Below are positions 1 to 8,737 of a DNA stretch of 52,800 nucleotides, in pieces; the first letter of the stretch is position 1, and the number at the start of each line of letters is the position of its first letter. Below the pieces are notes generated by a model, which saw only the letters and a list, made by a program, of their open reading frames with translations, searched no databases and had not been told where the DNA came from. Source of the DNA: Comamonadaceae bacterium (GTDB lineage Bacteria > Pseudomonadota > Gammaproteobacteria > Burkholderiales > Burkholderiaceae_C); contig QZKF01000015.1 in assembly GCA_003599455.1 (NCBI GenBank), positions 1 to 52,800 of the forward strand. The letters run 5' to 3'. A program made the translations under genes and the position numbers.

Positions 1-1851
1 CGCAGCCGCGACAACCAGAGCGCCATGGGCAACCGCGTGCCGGACGACCGCCCCTTCCTCGATCCCGCGGTCAAGGCCGACAGCGGCATCTTCCGCGTGC
101 TGGGCCTGCTCGACGGCACGCCGCGCACCTACGGCTGGCAGCGCATGGACGAGCACCGCCTGGTGGTGGCCATCGGGCTGGAGGACGGCTCGGTGCTGTC
201 CTCGCTGGAGCCCGGCTTCGCGCGCGGGCGCGCCGTCACCGGCGCCCTGACCCTGCTGCTGGTGGCCTGTGGCGGCCTGATCGTCGTGCTGCTGTTGCGC
301 AGCGCGCGCCGGGAGGCGGCCGCGAAGGCCCGCGAAGCCTTTCGCCGCCGGCTGTTCGACAGCTCCTACGTGCCCACCGTGGTGATGGACCGCGAGGCCT
401 CCCGCTTCATCGACTGCAACCCCGCGGCCCAGCGCATCTACGGCTACGCCTCGCGCGAGGAGGTGCTGGGCAAGACGCCGCTCGACGTGTCGGCGCCGCG
501 GCAGTACGACGGCAGCACCTCGCTGGCGAAGGCGCGCGAGTACGTGGAGCGCGCGCAAGCCGAGGGCTCGCTGGTGTTCGAATGGCTGCACCAGCGGCCC
601 GACGGCACGCAGTGGGACGGCGAGTGCCACCTGATGGGTTTCGAGTCCGAAGGCCGCTCGCTGATGCAGTTCACACTGCAGGACATCACCGCGCGCAAGC
701 GCACCGAGGCCGCGTTGCGCGAGAGCGAAGCGCGCCTGAAGGAAGCACAGCGCCTGGCGCGCATCGGCAACTGGCAACTCGACCTGACCACCCACCAGCT
801 CACCTGGTCGGACGAGATCTTCCGCATCTTCGAACTCGACCCCGCCACGGTCACGCCCACCTACAAGCGGTTCATCCATGCGGTGCATCCCGACGACCGC
901 GACCTGGTGCACGAGATGTACCGCTCCTCGGTCGAGTCGCGCCACCCCTACGAGTTGGTGCACCGCCTGCTCATGCCCGATGGCCGGGTGAAGTACGTGC
1001 TGGAGTCCGGCTTCACGCAGTACGAGGGCGACCAGCCGGTGCACAGCGTCGGCACGGTGCAGGACATCACCGAGGTGCGCATGGCGGAAGAGGCGCTGCG
1101 CCGGCTCAACGAGGAACTGGAGGTCCGCGTGGCCGAGCGCACGCGCGAGCTGTCCATGCTCAACCGCGAGCTGGAGGCTTTCGCCTACAGCGTGGCGCAC
1201 GACCTGCGCACGCCGCTGCGCACCATCGACGGCTTCGCGCAGCTGCTCGACGAGGACTGCGGCGAAACCCTCTCGCCGCAGGGCCGGGGCTACCTGCGCC
1301 GCATCCTGGTCGCGGTGCAGCGCATGGGCCGGCTCACCTCCGACCTGCTCACGCTGGCGCACCTGAGCCGCGCCGAGCTGCGCCGCGAACCGGTGGACCT
1401 GAGCGGCATGGCCCGCGCCGTGGCCGACGAGCTCGTGCGCAGCGACCCCAGCCGCCAGGTGGCCTGGCACATCGACGACGGCATGCGCGTGACGGCCGAC
1501 CCCGGCCTGATGCGCGTGGTGCTCGAAAACCTGCTAGGCAACGCCTGGAAGTACACCGGGCTCACCACCGATGCGCGCATTTCGCTGACCGGCACCACGC
1601 ACGCGAACGGCACGGTGGAGTTCTGCGTGCGCGACAACGGCGCGGGCTTCGACATGACCTACGCGTCGCAGCTGTTCGAGCCCTTCAAGCGCCTGCACCG
1701 GCAGCAGGAATTCGAGGGCACGGGCGTGGGCCTGGCCACCGTGCACCGCGTGCTCGAACGCCACGGCGGCTGGGTGCGCGGCGAGGGTGCCGTGGGCCAG
1801 GGCGCGGCGTTCTACTTCAGCGTGCCGGGGGCGGTGGCCGGCGGCCGCTGA
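1..1851 (+). CDS. PAS-domain sensor histidine kinase, 5'-truncated by window edge
   Basis: Membrane histidine kinase that would autophosphorylate and pass phosphate to an unseen response regulator. The frame is open from base 1, and the first ATG (base 25) lies inside what looks like the tail of a periplasmic sensor domain, so the true start is upstream of the window. Numbered from that ATG: one membrane segment at about 72–100, PAS 1 at about 105–225 (ends DITARKR), PAS 2 at about 230–350, a short coiled linker, HisKA with the phospho-His in SVAHDLRTPLR (about 385–395), then HATPase with N box NLLGNAWKYT, DNGAGF and GTGVGLATV. The HisKA type resembles the bacteriophytochrome-like kinases. 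No receiver domain is attached. The ligand is unknown. Confidence 0.9.
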   Translation, partial: RSRDNQSAMGNRVPDDRPFLDPAVKADSGIFRVLGLLDGTPRTYGWQRMDEHRLVVAIGLEDGSVLSSLEPGFARGRAVTGALTLLLVACGGLIVVLLLRSARREAAAKAREAFRRRLFDSSYVPTVVMDREASRFIDCNPAAQRIYGYASREEVLGKTPLDVSAPRQYDGSTSLAKAREYVERAQAEGSLVFEWLHQRPDGTQWDGECHLMGFESEGRSLMQFTLQDITARKRTEAALRESEARLKEAQRLARIGNWQLDLTTHQLTWSDEIFRIFELDPATVTPTYKRFIHAVHPDDRDLVHEMYRSSVESRHPYELVHRLLMPDGRVKYVLESGFTQYEGDQPVHSVGTVQDITEVRMAEEALRRLNEELEVRVAERTRELSMLNRELEAFAYSVAHDLRTPLRTIDGFAQLLDEDCGETLSPQGRGYLRRILVAVQRMGRLTSDLLTLAHLSRAELRREPVDLSGMARAVADELVRSDPSRQVAWHIDDGMRVTADPGLMRVVLENLLGNAWKYTGLTTDARISLTGTTHANGTVEFCVRDNGAGFDMTYASQLFEPFKRLHRQQEFEGTGVGLATVHRVLERHGGWVRGEGAVGQGAAFYFSVPGAVAGGR

Positions 1852-1860
1852 AGCAGGGGA

Positions 1861-4077
<2,217 letters not shown>

Positions 4078-4143
4078 CTAGGGTTCGGGCGCTGTTCCAT
4101 CAACGAGGTTTTGCCAATCGCGGCCATAGCCCGGCCCCGGGGA

Positions 4144-5238
4144 TCAGGCCGCCAGCATGCCCGCCAGGTCGAAGCTGCTGCGCTGTCCCAGGTCGCGCCG
4201 GTGCGCGTGCAGCCAATGGTCCGCCGCCTCCCGGCCGAGCCCGTGCAGGCGCGACAGGAAGGCCCATTGCGTGTTGGTCTTGCTGTCCGCCCCCAGGGGC
4301 GCGAGCGAGGCGCCGCCGTCGATGAGGTGCACGCGCAGCTGCTGCACGCGCTGGAACAGCGGCGGGCTGCCGGGGTGCGGCGTGTTGTCGCCGATCAGTT
4401 GCTTCATCAGCGCGAGCGTGCGCATCTCCTTGATCAGGCTGGCGTTGAAGGTCACTTCGTTGATGCGGTCCAGGATGTCGCGCGTGCTGGTGGGCACGGT
4501 CTCGCGTTGCACGGGATTGATCTGCACCAGCAGCAGGTCGTCGGCCGGGGTTTCGCTCACCAGCGGCAGCAGCGAGGGGTTGCCCGCGTAGCCACCGTCC
4601 CAGTAGGCCTCGCCGTCGATCTCCACCGCCTGGAACAGCAGCGGCAGGCAGGCCGAGGCGAGCACCATGTCGGCGGTCAGCTCGTGCTGGCCGAACACGC
4701 GCAGCGCGCCGGTGCGCACCTGCGTGGCCGAGATGAAGAGTTGCGTCTTGTGGCAGCGGCACACGCGCTCGAAGTCCACCGTCTCGACCAGGATGTCGCG
4801 CAGCGGGTTGAGGTTGAGCGGGTTGAGCTGGCTGGGCGAGAGCTGGCTGCCCAGCGCCGCGTTGAACTGCCTCAGCGGCGCCAGCCACGGATCGAGGAAG
4901 GCCTGGACCGGCTCGAACACCGCGCCCAGCGGGCTGGCCTGCAGGTGGTGAAAGGGCGAGAGCTCGGCCACGCGGCTCCAGAACTCGCGCAGCACGCGCC
5001 GGGCGCCGTCACGCCCGCCGTCCATGAGCCCGGCGGCGAACGCCACCGCGTTCATCGCGCCCGCGCTGGTGCCGCTGATGGCGGCGATCTCCAGCGTCTC
5101 GTCTTCCAGCAGGCGGTCGAGCACGCCCCAGGTGAAGGCCCCGTGCGACCCCCCGCCCTGCAGCGCAAGGTCGATCGGGAGTTTGCCGGGGCGGGTCTTG
5201 CGGGGCGCCGGGGTGCGGTGGCGGGGGGTGGTGGGCAT
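4144..5238 (-). CDS. Patatin-like phospholipase family protein
   Basis: Predicted serine acyl hydrolase acting on lipids with a Ser-Asp dyad. Visible motifs are the glycine-rich oxyanion loop ALQGGGSHGAF (about residues 25–35), the nucleophile elbow GTSAG (Ser58) and the catalytic Asp motif WDGGYAGNP further on. There is no signal peptide; the N-terminus is basic and Pro/Arg-rich. The start at 5238 (MPTTPRH) has GGAG 6 bases upstream; an in-frame ATG at 5265 (MHPIAPE) is the alternative. It lies downstream of the accessory island and reads away from it, 108 bases from the katG start. The substrate is not deducible. Confidence 0.9.
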   Translation of the reverse strand: MPTTPRHRTPAPRKTRPGKLPIDLALQGGGSHGAFTWGVLDRLLEDETLEIAAISGTSAGAMNAVAFAAGLMDGGRDGARRVLREFWSRVAELSPFHHLQASPLGAVFEPVQAFLDPWLAPLRQFNAALGSQLSPSQLNPLNLNPLRDILVETVDFERVCRCHKTQLFISATQVRTGALRVFGQHELTADMVLASACLPLLFQAVEIDGEAYWDGGYAGNPSLLPLVSETPADDLLLVQINPVQRETVPTSTRDILDRINEVTFNASLIKEMRTLALMKQLIGDNTPHPGSPPLFQRVQQLRVHLIDGGASLAPLGADSKTNTQWAFLSRLHGLGREAADHWLHAHRRDLGQRSSFDLAGMLAA

Positions 5239-5364
5239 GCGGTTCTCCGGGGCGATGGGGTGCATTGCACCATGGAGTCGCTTTGCGTCTGGTCAGGCCT
5301 CGGCTGCGATGTTTTCCATCGGACTGGGCGCTTGGGCTGTTCGACAAGACTACGGCTTCAGACT

Positions 5365-5503
5365 GGGTGCTGCCGACTGAGCTAACGCTCCGAACGTGCG
5401 ATCTGCACCACGTTGCAGACATTCAGGAAGTGGCGATTTGGGGCGAGAGCTACCGGATGTCGTCGTCACGTCTAGACTGCAGCAATCGGCCAGAAGCGGG
5501 CAT
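5365..5503 (+). repeat. Left copy of 139-bp imperfect inverted repeat bracketing the small-gene island
   Basis: This segment aligns without gaps to the reverse complement of 8499–8637. The first 62 bases match at 56 positions, the middle 45 are poorly conserved but equal in length, and the last 32 match at 29. The distal part carries the motif CAATCGGCCAGAAGCGGGC. The copy ends 13 bases before the start of the SMI1/KNR4-like gene. A possible reading frame across it has no convincing coding signature and is not annotated. The rest of 5239–5516 holds nothing else recognisable. Confidence 0.8.
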
Positions 5504-5516
5504 TGAGGGTTAGACC

Positions 5517-5903
5517 ATGACGGAAGTTGAAGCTATCTTGAAGAGTGGCAAGAGCAGCCGCGACGAGTCGGTTGCTCCGGTTCTTGAGCAGGAAATTCGT
5601 GAGGCAGAGGCCGTACTCGGCATCGCTTTTCCGGCGAGCTATTGCGAGTTCATGGAGTTGGGCGGCCTCGATGAGCTACGCTTCACCCATCGAATTCTGA
5701 GGCCATCGGAGGTAGTTGAAGCCAAGCGCTATACGGGTGCGGCTCCAATCGTGCCATTCGCCGATGATGGGTGTGGTGGCCTATTTGGTTGGGCTGATAG
5801 CGCCGAGGTCGAACCCACCGTCGTGATGTGGGACCACGAAGAAAGCTCGCTAGTCCAAGTGGCTCCATCCTTTACGGTATGGCTTGCTCGCGCGCGCTTC
5901 TGA
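5517..5903 (+). CDS. SMI1/KNR4 (SUKH) family protein
   Basis: Small cytoplasmic protein of 128 aa with the SUKH-fold pattern: an N-terminal helix EQEIREAEAVLG, then FPASYCEFMELGG, and a later VPFADDGCGGLFGW segment, which is the conserved core of this family. SUKH proteins are known as immunity proteins against polymorphic toxins and as general interaction domains. No toxin gene is adjacent, so it would be an orphan immunity-like gene (inference). GAGGG lies about 7 bases before the ATG. Base composition is clearly lower in GC than the flanking core genes. It sits just inside the left inverted repeat and reads into the island. Confidence 0.8.
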   Translation: MTEVEAILKSGKSSRDESVAPVLEQEIREAEAVLGIAFPASYCEFMELGGLDELRFTHRILRPSEVVEAKRYTGAAPIVPFADDGCGGLFGWADSAEVEPTVVMWDHEESSLVQVAPSFTVWLARARF

Positions 5904-5982
5904 GCCCGTATCTGAATGGCCGCTTTGAAGCAGCGCCAATGTCTCTTGTGGGCCCGGTCCAGCCTGAGCTAGCATGATGCTT

Positions 5983-6000
5983 TCGGCCAAGAGCGGACTC
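5983..6000 (+). repeat. Copy of short dispersed motif CGGCCA-AGCGGAC
   Basis: The sequence TTCGGCCAAGAGCGGACT resembles the distal end of the 139-bp inverted repeat and lies in the gap between the SMI1/KNR4-like gene and the next gene. A further degenerate copy (ACAGTCGGCCAGAAGG) is at 6554–6569, followed by TGGACGTTCA at 6591–6600. Confidence 0.45.
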
Positions 6001-6035
6001 TGACCGTCGCCTTCCAATTCCCACACATACAGCCG

Positions 6036-6434
6036 ATGGATTCGCGCCTTCATAGCCTTATCGTTGACTACTTGGCTGCGGTAGCCAGAGCCGTGAATCT
6101 GCTAAAAGAGGGAGGCATTGCGATGCCGGAAAGCAATCTTGCTTGGGCTTGCAACGGTCTTCCACATAAAGGCATCCTTCCAGGTGGAGTGCCGTACTTC
6201 AAGCATGGGTATGGCTGCGGGGTCGAGTTTGAGACCGGATTGGTGGATTTCGATTTCGGTCAGAGCGGTGAGACAAATGGCTTTGATTTCTGGCGCCTTG
6301 CTTGCTTCGCAGGTGACCGTCTGAGTCAGTACACCTTCACCTCGAAGGAGGACCTTCGCGAATGTTTTCAATCCACGGTGGAAAGCGGCGCTTTCGTGTC
6401 GTCAACGTACATGCTCCACTATCTGCGAAAGTAG
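6036..6434 (+). CDS. Small hypothetical protein, DUF6896-like
   Basis: 132-aa soluble protein. The N-terminal helix (LIVDYLAAVARAV), a central HGYGCGVEF segment, the FDFG motif and an FWRLACFA stretch match my recollection of the DUF6896 family, which often occurs near toxin/immunity genes; the assignment is from memory and only moderately sure. The start at 6036 has no clear ribosome site, but the N-terminal helix fits the family. It is codirectional with the SMI1/KNR4-like gene, 132 bases downstream. No catalytic motif is visible. GC is lower than in neighbouring core genes. Confidence 0.65.
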   Translation: MDSRLHSLIVDYLAAVARAVNLLKEGGIAMPESNLAWACNGLPHKGILPGGVPYFKHGYGCGVEFETGLVDFDFGQSGETNGFDFWRLACFAGDRLSQYTFTSKEDLRECFQSTVESGAFVSSTYMLHYLRK

Positions 6435-6597
6435 CGATGGTATTTCCGAGCCATTCTTCGACAAAATCGAAATGAACCCGAGTGCTGTGCGACCGCTTCG
6501 GATAGAGGTGAAAGTCTCCTTCGAGGCTCAAAGCCCCGAGGTGACGACCGGCTACAGTCGGCCAGAAGGTGCTGCTGGAATTTTCGCAAGTGGACGT

Positions 6598-7101
6598 TCA
6601 ACGTCGGAGTTGGGCCGTAACCCCCAGTTCATTCGTACTTCTGACAAAAACCGCCTCCGCTTCCTTCAGCACGCGTTCAAGCTCCCTCAGATGGCGGTCG
6701 ACCGTGACCGCCGCGGGGACTTCTGGTCCTTCGAAGAAGTAGAAATCTCCCGCTTTCGTGGGCTCATTGCCAGGTGGAGAATCACCTGCTCTGCGTACGA
6801 CGACACTGCCCACGAAAGCCTTTTGTCCGATCTTCGGCGAGGCCTCCTTCAGGAGCCTGTCTCTCTCGGTGCGGAAGAACTCAATAGAGGGGTTTTTCCG
6901 CAGACCATCCCACCACTGCTTCCATTGAGGATGCCTCACATGTCGGGTCTGAAACCTGTGCAGAGCGGCACGGCCAAAGACGATTGCCGCCTCGAGGAAG
7001 GCCTCGAACTCGACTCTCCTGTCGGCGGAACACTCCGAAGCCATCTCCAAGAAGAGCCGCGATCGGGCTTCGGCGCTCCTCGATTTGTGCGTCACTTGCA
7101 T
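6598..7101 (-). CDS. Hypothetical protein in cassette-like position
   Basis: 167-aa soluble, charged and mostly helical protein with no family I recognise. The N-terminal half is rich in Glu and Arg (SRLFLEMASECSADRRVEF), the middle holds WKQWWDGL, and the C-terminus has a long helix HLRELERVLKEAEAVF. The start is 11 bases past the outer box of attC site 7112–7201, which is where a captured integron cassette gene is expected to begin. It converges on the DUF6896-like gene, leaving about 160 bases between. No clear attC follows its own stop codon. Confidence 0.6.
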   Translation of the reverse strand: MQVTHKSRSAEARSRLFLEMASECSADRRVEFEAFLEAAIVFGRAALHRFQTRHVRHPQWKQWWDGLRKNPSIEFFRTERDRLLKEASPKIGQKAFVGSVVVRRAGDSPPGNEPTKAGDFYFFEGPEVPAAVTVDRHLRELERVLKEAEAVFVRSTNELGVTAQLRR

Positions 7102-7111
7102 CTTGTGTGCG

Positions 7112-7201
7112 GCCTAATGTAGACGTAGCCGGCGACTTGCGGAAGGAAGGCGCGCAGCGTCGGGACGCCGCAAGGCATTGGCGTTGACGGCCAAACTAGG
7201 C
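7112..7201 (-). other. Integron attC recombination site 1
   Basis: Read on the minus strand, the site opens with GCCTAGT, overlapping the stop codon of the 7196–7510 gene, and closes with ATTAGGC, giving near-complementary outer boxes 90 bases apart. Inside are a perfect CTTGCGG/CCGCAAG pair and a GCGTC–GACGC stem, so the strand folds into the long imperfect hairpin expected of attC. The next gene starts 11 bases after the closing box. The outer box has ATTAGGC rather than the canonical GTTAGGC. Confidence 0.7.
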
Positions 7202-7510
7202 AGCACTGGGCACCCCGAACGCTTGGTGAGTAACGTGCCGAAGCTCGAATTGACTGCAACCACGAGACTGAATGCTGCCATCAGGGCCGAGTTCGTCCAA
7301 CTCCCAGCCGCCTTCAACGTCCGACCAGTAGAGAAGCTTGCCATGAATGTCCGCGACTGCCACAACGGATTCGCCTGGGCAGTCCGCCACGGGGATCCAT
7401 CGCGGGGGAATCAGAGACTTGGCGATAGCGGTTCGATGCTCCGGGTGCAACGAATTCATGCCTTGCTCGAGAAGGGACATGACTTCAACGATCTCCGCGC
7501 GTTGCCACAT
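7196..7510 (-). CDS. Hypothetical protein on a complete gene cassette
   Basis: 104-aa protein that I do not recognise. The N-terminal helix (MSLLEQGMNSL) is followed by PPRWIPVADCPGESVVAVADI and then WSDVEGGWELDELG. The WIPVADCPG…VLVADI pattern resembles phage-derived DUF551-type small proteins, but the match is loose. It is bounded on both sides by attC sites (7521–7608 upstream and 7112–7201 downstream), so gene plus its own attC make a cassette of about 410 bases, a normal size for an integron cassette. Confidence 0.65.
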   Translation of the reverse strand: MWQRAEIVEVMSLLEQGMNSLHPEHRTAIAKSLIPPRWIPVADCPGESVVAVADIHGKLLYWSDVEGGWELDELGPDGSIQSRGCSQFELRHVTHQAFGVPSAA

Positions 7511-7520
7511 GGTTTGTGCA

Positions 7521-7608
7521 GCCTAACGTGAAGGTGACCGGACCACCAACATTCGCGGCGGAGCCGCCTCCTGCTGCAGTGGGTCCGCGTCGATTGATAA
7601 GTTAAGGC
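7521..7608 (-). other. Integron attC recombination site 2 (best example)
   Basis: On the minus strand the site runs from GCCTTAAC to a canonical GTTAGGC over 88 bases. Its arms pair with small bulges: GCCTTAAC with GTTAGGC, and GGACCCAC with GTGGTCC. A central GGCGGC–TCC–GCCGC stem caps the structure. It begins 5 bases after the stop of the 7614–7916 gene and ends 11 bases before the start of the next one. Position, length, core box and bulged symmetry all fit attC. Confidence 0.85.
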
Positions 7609-7613
7609 GCATC

Positions 7614-7916
7614 TCAGCCACCGAGATCCTCGGCGGTTGCCCGCTCGCCACCCTCAGTCCAATGAAACTGCCACCCGCGTTCCTCGTAGTCGGAAACCCG
7701 ACTCGCGATGAAATTCATACCGAGGGACACGGCTTGCCACCCGTCTTCGCCGAAGATTGTCGTGGCCGACTCCAGCCCGTCAAGGCTGACAGATGCACCC
7801 CACTCCCCAGTCGGTCTCCGAATCGGCATACCCACACCAAATCGAACCGAAACGCCGTCGCCTTGCGGCGAAATCGCGTACCAATTGCGTTGGATCTCTG
7901 GTGCTACGTTGGACAT
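7614..7916 (-). CDS. Small hypothetical protein, DUF6968-like, cassette gene
   Basis: 100-aa soluble protein. It contains RPTGEWGASVSLDGL, a segment around TTIFGEDGWQAVSLGMNF and FHWTEGG near the end, which I associate with the DUF6968 family often found as stand-alone cassette genes; this assignment is from memory. No catalytic residues are evident. It is followed directly by attC site 2. A weak attC-like outer box (GTTAAAG on the minus strand) lies 5 bases upstream of its start, but I could not find a convincing partner box. Confidence 0.65.
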   Translation of the reverse strand: MSNVAPEIQRNWYAISPQGDGVSVRFGVGMPIRRPTGEWGASVSLDGLESATTIFGEDGWQAVSLGMNFIASRVSDYEERGWQFHWTEGGERATAEDLGG

Positions 7917-8224
7917 TGCGCTTTAACGTAATGTATCCCGCAGAACCTGCGGGATACGCTGGACGGTGCGGGATATTCTGGGCACGAGGTCCTTCTGAAA
8001 ACAGCCTGTAGCCTGAGATTCAAGGCGATGCACTGTCCGAAAATCCAGGCATAAAAATCCCTTGAAATCCGGCACGCATGCTCTGACGCAAATATAGCTT
8101 TCGAACAGACGTAGTGCGTGTGCAAAGCCGTCCACTGCCCAACCATTGGATAGCCGAGCAAGCAGTACCAATGACCGGTTTGGGACCGCATACCCACCGT
8201 CGCCTCAGGGCCCCTAGCGGAAGC
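7917..8224. other. Non-coding stretch inside island with perfect hairpin and short attC-like repeat
   Basis: No convincing gene is present; open frames here lack family features and overlap structured DNA. At 7933–7957 there is a perfect 11-bp inverted repeat with a 3-base loop (GTATCCCGCAG, AAC, CTGCGGGATAC), and TGCGGGATA recurs at 7967–7975. It lacks a T-tract, so it is not a typical terminator. At 8137–8185 an imperfect inverted repeat has outer boxes GCCCAAC and TTTGGGA and inner CCATTGG/CCAATG; it resembles a small attC but is only about 49 bases long. Confidence 0.5.
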
Positions 8225-8500
8225 TCAGCCAAGTTGAATCAACGCCCCAGCGACGACGGCTGCAACCGCCGCCGCGATGATGCCCCAAAGCGACCATGGA
8301 GATGGCGCTGTACTCGCTCCATCCGGGTTGTCGAACCCGCCAGGCCGAGAGTCTTCCCATGTAGCAAGAGCCCCGTTGACCAAAAGAGCGGCTGCGACAA
8401 AGCACGTGGCAGCCAGCCAACTGAGCGAGGTGAACGCTGCCACAACGCCTCCAATCGCAGAGCAGAAAAGCAGGGATACCAGGGTTGTTTTGATTTGCAT
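8225..8500 (-). CDS. Small membrane protein of unknown function
   Basis: 91-aa protein with three likely membrane segments: about residues 5–22 (VSLLFCSAIGGVVAAF), 27–45 and 70–90 (a run of Ala/Val near the C-terminus), with a hydrophilic loop SRPGGFDNPDG between the second and third. The start at 8500 (MQIKTT) lies at the edge of the right inverted repeat; longer in-frame starts upstream would read through the repeat and are rejected. It reads into the island, mirroring the arrangement of the SMI1/KNR4-like gene beside the left repeat. No function can be proposed. Confidence 0.55.
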   Translation of the reverse strand: MQIKTTLVSLLFCSAIGGVVAAFTSLSWLAATCFVAAALLVNGALATWEDSRPGGFDNPDGASTAPSPWSLWGIIAAAVAAVVAGALIQLG

Positions 8501-8637
8501 GTCCGCTTGTGGCCGATTGCGGCAGTCTAGCCGTGGCACCGCCGCCTGCAAGCCGTAGACCTTCATGACCAACGACTGAATGACTGCAATGTGGTGCAGA
8601 TCGCACGTTCGGTGCGTTGGCTCAGCCGGCAGCAACC
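8499..8637 (-). repeat. Right copy of the 139-bp imperfect inverted repeat
   Basis: This is the reverse-complement partner of 5365–5503, equal in length and without gaps. The conserved ends are a 62-base outer part containing GAACGTGCGATCTGCACCAC and a 32-base inner part containing GCAATCGGCCACAAGCGGAC. The inner end abuts the start codon of the small membrane protein gene. Confidence 0.8.
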
Positions 8638-8737
8638 GCTGCAAAGCGGCAATCGACCCCATTCGTTTTTCGCGTCTGCCACAGCAAAGCTCCAGCCGCC
8701 AGCGTCTGTGACAATCGCCGTTTGCCTTTCGCCCCGC

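Noticed and set aside
5265..5513. 82-codon open frame across the left inverted repeat, with a similar frame in the right repeat
   Set aside because: The frames look alike only because the DNA is a repeat; the 45-base middle is not conserved as protein and no ribosome site or family is evident.
7918..8028. attC site starting at the GTTAAAG box upstream of the 7614–7916 gene
   Set aside because: The outer box is non-canonical and no convincing partner box was found within the allowed distance.
8137..8185. Third attC site
   Set aside because: The boxes and inner pairing are suggestive, but at about 49 bases it is shorter than normal attC sites and is not placed directly after a stop codon; kept only as an attC-like repeat.
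7904..8197. 97-codon minus-strand frame in the island
   Set aside because: It overlaps the perfect hairpin and the start of the neighbouring gene and has no recognisable protein features.
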